64,000 nt of DNA from Podarcis raffonei (Eukaryota; Chordata; Lepidosauria; Squamata; Lacertidae): the NCBI RefSeq assembly GCF_027172205.1, contig NC_070606.1:57440501-57504500 (forward strand). Direction: 5' to 3'. This document shows, in pieces, positions 45,201-52,861 of the stretch. The notes beneath the pieces were generated by a model. That model did no database searches, was not told the DNA's origin, and was given only the letters and a program-made list of their open reading frames with translations. Position numbers and translations under genes: made by a program. Every line of letters starts with the position of its first letter. Within the stretch, counting starts at the first letter, position 1.

Positions 45201-48180
45201 TGTGCGTGGTGCCTAAGAGAGTTTTTCTAGTTTGCAAAGGTGTCCAGGAGTGCAAAAAGGCGGGTGACCACCTAGGTTAAGGACTGCAAACAAGGAGGCT
45301 GAACATGGGTGAGATGCCAGAATGGGAGCTTGTGTGAAAAAGGTAGGTCATGAAGAAAGCTGCATGCCAAGGAGTCTCAACAGTTATGCCCTCCATTTAG
45401 CAATCTGAAAGTAAACATGACAGTCTTGAATCAGCACGCCAAGAACAACCTCTTACCTGGGATTCAGTCATGTCTACCCCGGTCACATGTCCATTCTCCC
45501 CAACCATCTTACTGAGCATATAACAGTCTCTTCCACTCCCACAGCCCAAATCCAAAATCCGGGAGTCTTCTAGGCATTCTGGGATCACCAGGCCACAACC
45601 ATAGTACCTAAAGGAACAAAGGATAAAGCAATGCGAAAGTGAAACACATTCTGATGGAGACAAATGGGTGGTTCAGATCAGCAGCGAGATTAGCCAATCC
45701 TCACCAAGTAGCACTTCATTAGATAAATACAACTGTTGTGTTGGCACCTGTTGTTTTTTAACACGTCTGCCACTGCTGAATAGTTTGGTTTTTAAATCAC
45801 TGCATGGGTCAGTCACCACAATATTACATATTCAGACAAATTAAAACAAATACAATGAAGGACATAGAAAAACAATAGTTGGCCTATGACCCTTGCAATT
45901 TAACAGCACAATCCCAGGCAGGTCTGCTCAGAAACAAGCACTATCAAGTTCAATGAGGCTTACTCCTACATAAATAAGTACAGGCTGCAACCCTAAACAC
46001 ACTTACTAGGGAGTAAATTGCACTTAATATAGCAGAATTTACTTCTGAGCAACCATGTATGTGATTGCACCTCAAGATCTACAAGTTCTTCCCTAATCAC
46101 ACATATTATTCTCATTTTATTATTATTTTGTTTAGATTCAGCCTACCTTTTACACTAACTGATCAAAATTCACCCTCACTGATTAATCAACTAAAAGCTT
46201 TACTTGCTTAATCTGCCAGTTAAATGAGCTGCCCTAATCTTTTGGTTTGATTTTATACTTGATATGGCTTAGAGGGAAAAGGTTAAATAAGGATGAGGGG
46301 GAAATTAGATCTCCTCCCCACTTTCCATAATGCAATAGGCAGTAACTCATGAGATCAAAGTTCACTCAATAAAACAATACTGTACTTTGCCGAAACCTCC
46401 TCATGCACACATTGTAGGGCTTCTCTGGCGAATGTGGGCAAAGGCCTTGCTACAGTACAACAGGCATTGGTTTTTAGGTCTTCTTTTTTCTTCAACTCTT
46501 TGCCATAGTAATCCTAAAAAAGGAAACAGAAATTACCGGTATATACAACACGTTTGTAGCTTATAAAGAATGGTTGAAGCACATGTGATGAAGGCAGGTA
46601 TGTCTGGCACCAGCAGTTGGCCAAGACAGGCACTGGCTGAAGGCCCAATGGGCTTGGCAGGGCCCCCCAGCAGTCTGGCCCAACCCAGCCAGGCCACTAC
46701 TTTCCCTGCTGGGATCCTAGGTGCTTTCCCATGGTGGGTGGCACCAAATCTATTGATTTGACACATCTATGTATCAGGGCATGGCATTTGGGGTAATTTA
46801 AGAGGGTAGGTCACCTTCCTTGCCGTGGCAAAGGGGCTTGAATAACTCCAAGAAGCTATGAGCTATGCCATGCAGGGCCACCCAAGACGGACAGGTCATA
46901 GCCAAGAGTTTAGACTAAATGTGATCCACCTGGAGAAGGAACTGGCAACCCACTCCAGTATTTTTGCCATGAAAACTCCATGGACATTAAGGAGAAGTTT
47001 TGAGAAGAAATTTCCAAGGCATGCTCTGATTCATGGGGTCATGGAGAGTTGGACACGACTATGACGACTAAACAACGACAAAGAGGGTAGGTAGCCACCT
47101 TGGATGGGAGCCAATTTTAGCTTCCATTTAAAAGCACTTTTGCCCATCTGCCACTGAAGTAGGACCAGGGCCTGGTGGATGGCAGGGAATGCTGCCTGCA
47201 TCAAAACAGTTGTGGCAACAGAGGCAGAATGACCACCACAGTCAGAGTGGTGTAATGTCCTATTTGGGGTGGACCCTCATCAACACCATACCAAGAGCCC
47301 CCCCCCCCCATATGTCAACTGGCACAAAAGATAAGGCCTCTTCTGTGATGGCTCCAGGATATATGAACAGCCTCCCCCTTGATATAATCTAAGCAGACTC
47401 TACAAACGTTTCTATTCATGATGACTGTTTTTAGTAGAAAATCGTTAAATTTAATTTATTACTTCCAAATAATCTAAAGTACATTGGGCTGTTCTGTCTT
47501 TAGAGACTCTTTAAGCCTTTGATAATTTGGAATGGGCTTATTTAATCAGAGTGTTAAAATCTAGGAAATTTGACCCAAAATCCATTTCAATAGTAATTTG
47601 TACTGTTTTAAACACTGTTTTCATGAGGGGTTGGAAAAAAGGTGATTGGCTGATTGAGTAATACTGGACACAGTCGCCAGGCTGGATAAATGAGAATATA
47701 TGACGACAACGCTGAGATAAGCAGCCGTGGATCAGAGGTGAGGAATGAGGAAAATTAGACACGGAAAGGCTTCGTTCTGAGTGGGCAAGACTTAAGTGTA
47801 TATAAGTGTTAAATCATAAGGCCAAGATTAAGTGTATATAATGTGCATTAATGTGGAACAGATCATTGGGATCCCGGTGAAGGAAGGATACGTCAAGATT
47901 TCAGCATCAAACTATCTCACCTGGACCTCTGTATATATCCGCTCCGCAGCCACTGTTAAGAAAAGGAAAATGTCAGCACACCGTGTAAACACACTTCACC
48001 CGGGTTATTGGGGGAGCTGCAGACGTAACACGCCGCTTTGTAGCGGATTACCAGAGCCAAATGTAGCCCTTCTTCAAGGGAGAACTCAACCCCAAAGACG
48101 GACTCTAGGCGGGTCTCCTCCTCGCTGACTCATGAGCCCCCAGGCTGCCCCGTGAGAAGAAAGCAGCAGCAAAGCTTACT
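36151..48180 (-). CDS. AS3MT: AS3MT, arsenite methyltransferase, complete gene (10 coding exons plus split start)
   Basis: A cytosolic SAM-dependent methyltransferase that methylates trivalent arsenic to mono- and dimethylated forms. The exons (listed separately) join in frame to 1110 nt, 369 residues plus stop, close to the ~375 of the human protein. Seen in the product: the SAM-binding motif DLGCGSGRD at about 73-81; VTGVDMT; and cysteines matching the known arsenic-site residues in NACC (29), YYGCG (58), SNCVV (153) and GECLGG (203). It ends in a Cys-rich tail, GCCGAKACC. Every junction keeps phase, and all introns begin GT and end AG. The gene lies between BORCS7 upstream and CNNM2 downstream on the same strand. 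Exon calls are by eye; the least certain are the non-coding part of exon 1 and the weak last donor (GTTGGT). Confidence 0.95.
36359..36658. repeat. Three tandem copies of a 100-bp unit
   Basis: The unit starting TACTTTCTAGTATTAGC repeats exactly every 100 bases (36359, 36459, 36559), with only one difference seen among the copies. It lies in the last AS3MT intron, about 110 bases upstream of the terminal exon. Confidence 0.95.
37978..39074 (+). mobile_element. 1.1-kb non-autonomous hAT (Charlie-like) element carrying captured DNA
   Basis: The left end CAGGGGTCGGCAAACT and the right end AAGTTTGAGGACCCCTG form inverted ends. The last ~90 bp match the right ends of the 240-bp elements at 34394-34634 and 61829-62068 (ACAAGGTCTG, GGACAGTGAACTGGCCCC). 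Flanking octamers CCTTAGAA and GACTAGAA agree at five of eight positions. The inside is GC-rich and unlike the short copies; it includes internal duplications (GAGTTTACCTCAG/GAGGTAAACT segments at 38130-38270) and the GALNT7-like reading frame. Confidence 0.75.
38430..38543 (+). pseudogene. GALNT7-like signal-anchor fragment inside the hAT element
   Basis: From the ATG at 38430 the frame reads MQLKLGFLLVAVL, then GSFLGLLMLWSSLSP and EPSP. As I recall it, human GALNT7 (a Golgi polypeptide GalNAc-transferase) begins MRLKIGFILRSLL, then GSFLGLVVLWSSLTP and DPSP. The match covers the short cytosolic tail and the membrane anchor, that is, the type II N-terminus encoded by the gene's first exon. 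After about 37 residues similarity ends, while the open frame runs on to 39065 through Arg/Pro/Gly-rich sequence into the transposon end. No catalytic domain is present. It is most likely a captured exon piece, not a working enzyme. Whether it is transcribed is unknown. Confidence 0.65.
39075..39262 (+). mobile_element. Squamate MIR-like SINE
   Basis: GACTAGAATGTGGGAGAGCAG, then CTAACCTACCTCGCAGGGTGG and GATATAAAAGCAATAAATAAT. Its 5' end touches the hAT element, which seems to have inserted into it. Confidence 0.65.
40619..40805. mobile_element. MITE with terminal inverted repeats
   Basis: Ends GGTCGTATCCACAC and GTGTGGATGTGACC. The inside carries GGAACTGTAGTTCCC and the AAGCAYAT/ATGTGCTTTACAT arms shared with 32945-33045. 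Confidence 0.7.
40812..40983 (+). mobile_element. Diverged hAT (Charlie-like) element
   Basis: It runs from ...GCCCAAAGTCTG with CCGGCCC to a GGCCCTCATTGAAAAAAGTTTGGACACC end, which resembles the Charlie-type layout but is a different subfamily from the 240-bp copies. Confidence 0.5.
41560..41768 (+). mobile_element. L2-type LINE fragment
   Basis: The plus strand reads LDYCNVLPLKTTQKLQL, then ALKQLHWSPVHF and FKVLMLVFKTTND, with a stop inside. It lies in the last AS3MT intron next to coding exon 10. Confidence 0.7.
41810..41944 (-). CDS. AS3MT: AS3MT coding exon 10 (135 nt), with a weak donor
   Basis: Acceptor TTTCTCAG|CAAGGA. It encodes QGEVVDVDEETAAILQNS and on to EGYMPGKQK. The donor AAG|GTTGGT is a poor match beyond the GT. 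If it were not used, the frame would continue only VG and stop, giving a shorter protein without the Cys-rich tail. Confidence 0.9.
42103..42245 (-). CDS. AS3MT: AS3MT coding exon 9 (143 nt)
   Basis: Acceptor GATTATAG|GTGAC and donor TTCAAG|GTACAA. It encodes DFQFVSATFRLFKIPKDG and on to GHEKELELDINYRFK. Confidence 0.95.
42795..42926 (-). CDS. AS3MT: AS3MT coding exon 8 (132 nt)
   Basis: Acceptor ATCTGTAG|GTGAGT and donor GTGG|GTAAGA. It encodes GECLGGALWWKDLYKIAEE and on to NKELENAVG, carrying the conserved Cys203. Confidence 0.95.
43585..43666 (-). CDS. AS3MT: AS3MT coding exon 7 (82 nt)
   Basis: Acceptor CTCTTTCAG|GCAGGC and donor TGGG|GTGAGT. It encodes AGGEMYFSDVYANRDLPQ and ETRNHKVLW. 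Confidence 0.95.
44183..44252 (-). CDS. AS3MT: AS3MT coding exon 6 (70 nt)
   Basis: Acceptor TTGTTTAG|CTCC and donor TTAAAG|GTAAAC. It encodes SNCVVNLSPDKRAVLHEAY and RVLK, carrying the conserved Cys153 that corresponds to human Cys156. Confidence 0.95.
44677..44813 (-). CDS. AS3MT: AS3MT coding exon 5 (137 nt)
   Basis: Acceptor CATCAG|GTGGAA and donor GTAAT|GTAGGT. It encodes VEVAKKHIDYHMNKFGYRK and on to EKLGEAGLMDESYNLV. Confidence 0.95.
45457..45607 (-). CDS. AS3MT: AS3MT coding exon 4 (151 nt), SAM-binding motif
   Basis: Acceptor CCTTTAG|GTAC and donor CAG|GTAAGA. It encodes YYGCGLVIPECLEDS, the nucleotide-binding motif ILDLGCGSGRDCYML and VTGVDMTESQ. Confidence 0.97.
45895..46078. repeat. 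Unnamed squamate interspersed repeat
   Basis: Phrases such as CAAGTTCAATGAGGCTTACTC and CTAGGGAGTAAATTGCACTTA recur, diverged, near 15190-15310, 19076-19190, 53255-53330 and 53440-53540. I do not know the family. Confidence 0.4.
46386..46513 (-). CDS. AS3MT: AS3MT coding exon 3 (128 nt)
   Basis: Acceptor TTTTTAG|GAT and donor GCAAA|GTACAG. It encodes DYYGKELKKKEDLKTNACC and on to REALQCVHEEVSA, including the first conserved cysteine of the arsenic site. Confidence 0.95.
46812..47080 (+). mobile_element. BovB LINE 3' end with 12-bp TSD
   Basis: It runs from CCTTGCCGTGGCAAAGGGGC to GTTGGACACGACT with a GACTAAACAACGACA tail. AAGAGGGTAGGT is repeated on both sides (46800-46811 and 47081-47092). 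It lies in the AS3MT intron between coding exons 2 and 3, antisense to the gene. Confidence 0.88.
47921..47952 (-). CDS. AS3MT: AS3MT coding exon 2 (32 nt)
   Basis: Acceptor CTTAACAG|TG and donor CAG|GTGAGA. It encodes the TG of the start codon and then AAERIYTEVQ, the counterpart of the human N-terminus that ends in KDVQ before TYYG. Confidence 0.85.
48124..48132. promoter_or_regulatory. NF-E2/NRF2-type site in AS3MT intron 1
   Basis: The plus strand reads GCTGACTCA (minus TGAGTCAGC), which matches the CNC/small-MAF consensus. It lies about 50 bases inside intron 1, next to the promoter. Its use is inferred only. Confidence 0.3.
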
Positions 48181-48240
48181 TAGAGCGACGCCTCTAGCTC
48201 TAGATCCCACAGCGAAGCCCCGGAGCAACAAGGATCAGCC
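48180..48240 (-). CDS. AS3MT: AS3MT exon 1: 5' UTR ending in the A of the start codon
   Basis: The donor CTCTAA|GTAAGC leaves an exon ending in A at 48180. The next exon begins with TG, so the ATG appears to be split by the intron. The upper limit given is a guess, because the transcription start is not visible. Two CCAAT cores on the minus strand (near 48260 and 48275) and an ETS-like ACTTCC core near 48290 lie just upstream. Confidence 0.65.
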
Positions 48241-48723
48241 AGAGCTCCTTTGGCCACGATTGGAGGAGGAGCGATTGGATTGTGTTACAGGAAGTAGATG
48301 TGGCTTGTTTCTACAGAGGCCGCAGGGCCAAGAGGCGGCGCCTCGCGGCTATTCCTCCGTACAGAAGGGCGTCTCGTGGCTTCCTAAGAGAAAAAGAGAC
48401 CGCGGGAGAAGCCCTCGCTGGAATTAGAGGCTTGGAAGGCTCTGCTTCGCAGTCTGTGGCCCCGTTCTGTTTTCGCGCCACTCACGAACCTGGGAAATTT
48501 AGGAAAAACCCCCCAGTGCAGGATTTACGTATAAACTAAACAAGCTATAGCTTAGGCCCCCACTCTCTTGGGAGCCCCGAAAAAATTTAAAGGAGAAAAA
48601 ACCCCTGGATGTACATTTCCAATATATAAGATAATAAATAAAATAAAACCTACATACAGCAACAGTGTTTTGTGTTGTGTAGGCTCCTATTTGTTATGTG
48701 CAAATGGCTTTAGATACCTATTA

Positions 48724-49086
48724 AAAGGTAAAGGTACCCCTGCCCGTACGGGCCAGTCGTGTCCGACTCTAGGGTTGTGCGCCCATCTCACTTAAGAGGC
48801 TGGGGGCCAGCGCTGTCCACAGACACTTCTGGGTCACGTGGCAAGCGTGACAAAGCTGCTCTGGCGAGCCAGCACCAGCACAGCACACGGAAACGCCGTT
48901 TACCTTCCCGCTATAAAGCGGTACCTATTTATCTACTTGCACTTAGGGGTGCTTTCGAACTGCTAGGTGGGCAGGAGCTGGGACCGAAAGACGGGAGCTC
49001 ACCCCGCCGCAGGGATTCGAACCGCCGACCATATGATCGGCAAGCCCTAGGCACTGAGGTTTTACCCACAGCGCCACCCGCGTCCC
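48724..49086 (-). mobile_element. Sauria-type SINE with perfect 14-bp TSD
   Basis: Full length. TTAGATACCTATTA stands on both sides (48710-48723 and 49087-49100). The 3' end carries GTCGTGTCCGACTCTAG, like BovB. Confidence 0.9.
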
Positions 49087-49289
49087 TTAGATACCTATTA
49101 GGTCCATAAATAACCCTATAGCATATATTCAACACACACACACAAAACCAGCAACAATTTGTTGTTGACAAAGGACAGCTGGACATAAAAAGGGCCCCGT
49201 TACCTTCAGTATCTTAGGGCCTCATCAAACCTAAATCTGGCCCTGGATCAGACCCAGAGTCCGTCTGGTCCAGCGTCCTGTTTCCCACA

Positions 49290-49470
49290 GCAGCTAAGGA
49301 GATGTCCCTGAGAAGCTTCCAAGCAGAACATCTGCCTTGTATGCAGGAGGTGCCAAATTCAATCCCCAGCATCTTCCCCCGCCTGACACTTTAGAGCTGT
49401 TGCCACTCCTGGAAGGTGCCTTCCTCGCAGCAGCTGGGATTCATGGGCATGCTGCTTCTGTAGCTGTTGC
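49290..49470 (+). repeat. tRNA-like SINE remnant
   Basis: ACATCTGCCTTGTATGCAGG, then a B-box-like AATTCAATCCCCAGC. Diverged. Confidence 0.4.
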
Positions 49471-49880
49471 ATTGTAGTCATCACGGCTACCAGTCTTGAA
49501 AAAGGAAGCTGGCTTAGATTATGAGGGCCAATAGTTTGCCTATATCAAATACTGTATCAAAGTTACAGACTAAAAAAATTATTACAGGATAAGCTTTTGA
49601 GAGCCTCATTCCACTTCATCACATCATTAAGTGTTACTCTGAGTTGCAGATAGTGAGGCATCGTGAGGCTTTTTGTTGCCTTTGCTGCATAGAACTACCA
49701 TGGCTACTCCTCTGGAAATACAAGACAATTCACATTAAATTTGGGAGTAGGGCAGTTTCTAACGCTCAGCTTACATAACCTAACTTACATAGCCTAACTT
49801 CCTTGCTGGTCTTCTGTTTAAGGCCAACTGTACAGACCCTCGACCCACTGATTTTCATCCTTGCCTACAAACCACACACT

Positions 49881-49883
<3 letters not shown>

Positions 49884-49925
<42 letters not shown>
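49884..49925. repeat. (AAT)n microsatellite
   Basis: About 14 units, forming the tail of the LINE at 49926-50503. Confidence 0.95.
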
Positions 49926-50503
49926 TTATTATTTGTACCCCGGCCATCTGGCTGGGTTTCCCCAGCCACTCTGGGCGGCTTCCATAGAAACCAAAAATAC
50001 ACTAAAATATCACACATTAAAAACTTCCCTGAACAGGGCTGCCTTAAGATGTCTTCTGAATGTCAGGTAGTTGTTTATCGCTTTGACATCTGATGGGAGG
50101 GCGTTCCACAGGGCGGGCGCCACTACCGAGAAGGCCCTCTGTCTGGTTCCCTGTAGCTTTGCTTCTCGCAATGAGGGAACCGCCAGAAGGCCCTCGGCGC
50201 TGGACCTCAGCGTCCGGGCAGAACGATGGGGGTGGAGACTCCTTCAGGTATACTGGGCCCAGGCCGTTTAGGGCTTTAAAGGTCAACACCAGCACTTTGA
50301 ATTGTGCTCGGAAACGTACTGGGAGCCAATTTAGGTCTTTCAAGACCGGTGTTATGTGGTCTCGGTGGCCGCCCCCAGTCACCAGTCTAGCTGCCGCATT
50401 CTGGATTAGTTGTAGTTTCCGAGACACCTTCAAAGGTAGCCCCACGTAGAGCACATTGCAGTAGTCCAAGCGGGAGATAACTAGAGCGGTCAAGAGAGCC
50501 ATT
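49926..50503 (-). mobile_element. L2-type LINE 3' end
   Basis: The minus strand encodes the C-terminal part of LINE reverse transcriptase: ISRLDYCNVLYVGLPLK, then LQLIQNAAARLVTGG and LKDLNWLPVRFRAQFKVL. A 3' UTR follows and runs into an (AAT)n tail. Confidence 0.8.
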
Positions 50504-50557
50504 GGAAAAAATATTCCTGCACATGCTCTCTTGCAGAGTAAATAAAAAAAGAGTATA

Positions 50558-50788
50558 CAGTGGAACCTCGGTTTTCAAACGTAATCCATTCCGGAAGTTC
50601 ATTTGACTTCCAAAACATTCAAAAACCGAGGATCAAAGGGCGGCTGGGCAAATCTAATTGGGAAAAAATGAGAAATGCGTTTGGCTTCTAAGGCACATTC
50701 GAAAACAGAAGCAGTCACTTCCAGGTTGTTGGCGTTCGGCTCCTGAAACGTTTGGCAGCCGAGATATTCAACAACCGAGATTTGACTA
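50558..50788. mobile_element. Tigger-like MITE
   Basis: CAGTGGAACCTCGGTTTTC to ACAACCGAGATTTGACTA, flanked by TA. It lies between the AS3MT promoter and the BORCS7 3' end. Confidence 0.85.
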
Positions 50789-51369
50789 TATTTTAAACCA
50801 TCCATTGATATGCAGGAACTTGGTTCCTTCCCAAACTGATTATACTTACCAGATGCAATAGTTAGCTGGTGGCTTGATTTTAAATGTTTACATGTCAACT
50901 GCTTTGATTTTTTATGATTTAGCAGTATATAAATATTTTTCTAAATACATACATATATCTTACAACAATCACAATAATTCTGAAACAGTTCTCTCCCCCC
51001 CCCCCACACACACACTTTTAACATTTTCATTTTTGTGTAAGAATGGAATGGTCAGCACTGGAACAGTGTAAATGGGACTTGCAATGAATTGTTGTAATGT
51101 GGAGTGTTCATGTTCACTTTTCATGGCAGCCAGCCACTCAATCTCTTCTCACACCATTTTCCATTGTCCATCCCAGCATTCCATAGCCACTGAGCATGCT
51201 CAGTCCTCACTGGGTTGTTTGGGAAGGATTCCCCCATTAGGGTTTTTCATATAAAGAATTGTTGTATTTTGCAAACCCAAACCTGCTGATATTTCCTTCT
51301 TGTGAGTGGGTGACATCATTTTGGCTAAATAAGTAACAGCACTCATACAGTGACTACATCACTCTTATC

Positions 51370-51413
51370 CACAGATATGTATTTAACTGGTACTAGATAT
51401 GTATTTAACTGGT
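51370..51413. repeat. 22-bp tandem duplication
   Basis: AGATATGTATTTAACTGGT with ACT occurs twice. Confidence 0.85.
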
Positions 51414-52809
51414 TCTTGTTCAAAAAGAGCAAGAGGTACAGCAATCGTAACATATATTGCCTGATTTTGTGTACAAAGTACTTCGCTCCTTCATTTTTTT
51501 GCAATTTGTCAATGAAACATGAGTCCCGTTCTCTGAACAAAATACAAACAAAAAGGAAATGCAAATATATTTTAAATACATATTTTAGATCAGTTCTGTT
51601 TCCCATGGGCTTTAAATTGGTTCAAGCCACAGCACTGTATAAATAAGATATTGCATGTACATCTGCAGCTGTATATCTGAATAGATTACTGGTTCAGTAG
51701 GATATTACATAATGAAGCCAAGGCTGCTTAATCAAGAGTGCTTAGGAATGTAGCCCAAGGCCAAAACTGACAGCAGATGTACAGACTGAAGGGACGGACC
51801 CCTTTCAAACACTTTCTGCAAAGGAAATATACACACTCAAGTAGTTTCAGAACAGCTCACACTCATGTAGCTAAAACTACATTAAGAAATAAGGGAAAAT
51901 AAATTTAAAGTATAATCCCATGCATATTAATACAAAAGTGAAGTTGCATGTGTTCAGTGGCGACTATTCCCAGATAAATGTGCACAGGATTGCAGCTTAA
52001 ATTAGAAACCATTGGCAGCTATACGTATTGATGTATATAGATTGATTGATTTGCAAATTGGCTGAACTTAGTCTTTTAAAGAAAATCTAAACAAGCTGTC
52101 AAATTTCATCTCTGCACACTCAGCTCCCACTAAACAAAGACCAAGTTGGGAGGGAAAAAATTCCAGTCCTCTAACTCTTTCTTTAATTACTTAGGTAGTA
52201 AAACTAGATAGATTTTCATACTCAGGGATGCAAAATGCCAGTACAAAGTGATGGTTGAACCTACACACAATAACCATACACAGGGAACCACCTGCATGCA
52301 GCTTTTTCAAACAGCTTTCTAGTGCTCATCCAACTACCATGAGATTGTATTCCTCAGCCCTGAAACATGAAAAATTTCAGCCTACTGATTAATCTGACTG
52401 AGCTCTGAACAGAGAAGAGTTTCATCCTTTAAAGCACTCTAAAACAAAACAAGACATATTTCATTTGTGATCTCCAGAAGTGTAAATCCTTGGAAAAATT
52501 AATCCATTAAAAATATGCACACGTGGGATTGCAGTCTGCAATTAGATACATTAAAATAGCCAGCTTTTTATAACTGCAACATTGGCGATGGAAAAAATCC
52601 AAGAGTTTCCTCCATTTGCAGGTCAGAATCTTGTACACTGTGCAATGTACACTTTGCATCATTACAAACTGGCAGATTATTTGGGGATGAGATCAGTCCC
52701 ATAGTGCATTTGGTGAAGAAGGAATAGAGGAAGGGTCTCCATAAGTCCTCAGACATGTATTTTCTCAGTGGTTTCTATCAGCTCTTTAACACCGTGCAAC
52801 AGTCTCTCT

Positions 52810-52861
52810 TCATTTCAGAAGGTGAGTCAGTTGGTCGCGCAAATTTGAAGACTGTTCAACA
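52810..52861 (-). CDS. BORCS7: BORCS7 terminal coding exon (52 nt)
   Basis: Acceptor ATCTTCAG|TGTTGA. It completes an Asn codon, then encodes VEQSSNLRDQLTHLLK and TGA. The 3' UTR continues to the left; I could not fix its end, as no clear AATAAA stands out. Confidence 0.93.

Larger units (their letters stand above)
49101..52809. other. Interval between AS3MT promoter and BORCS7 last coding exon
   Basis: Holds the LINE at 49926-50503, a Tigger-like MITE and the unresolved BORCS7 3' UTR. I see nothing recognisable in 50790-52560. Confidence 0.55.

Noticed and set aside
50044-50502. 152-codon minus-strand frame
   Set aside because: It is LINE reverse transcriptase sequence running into a 3' UTR, not a host gene.
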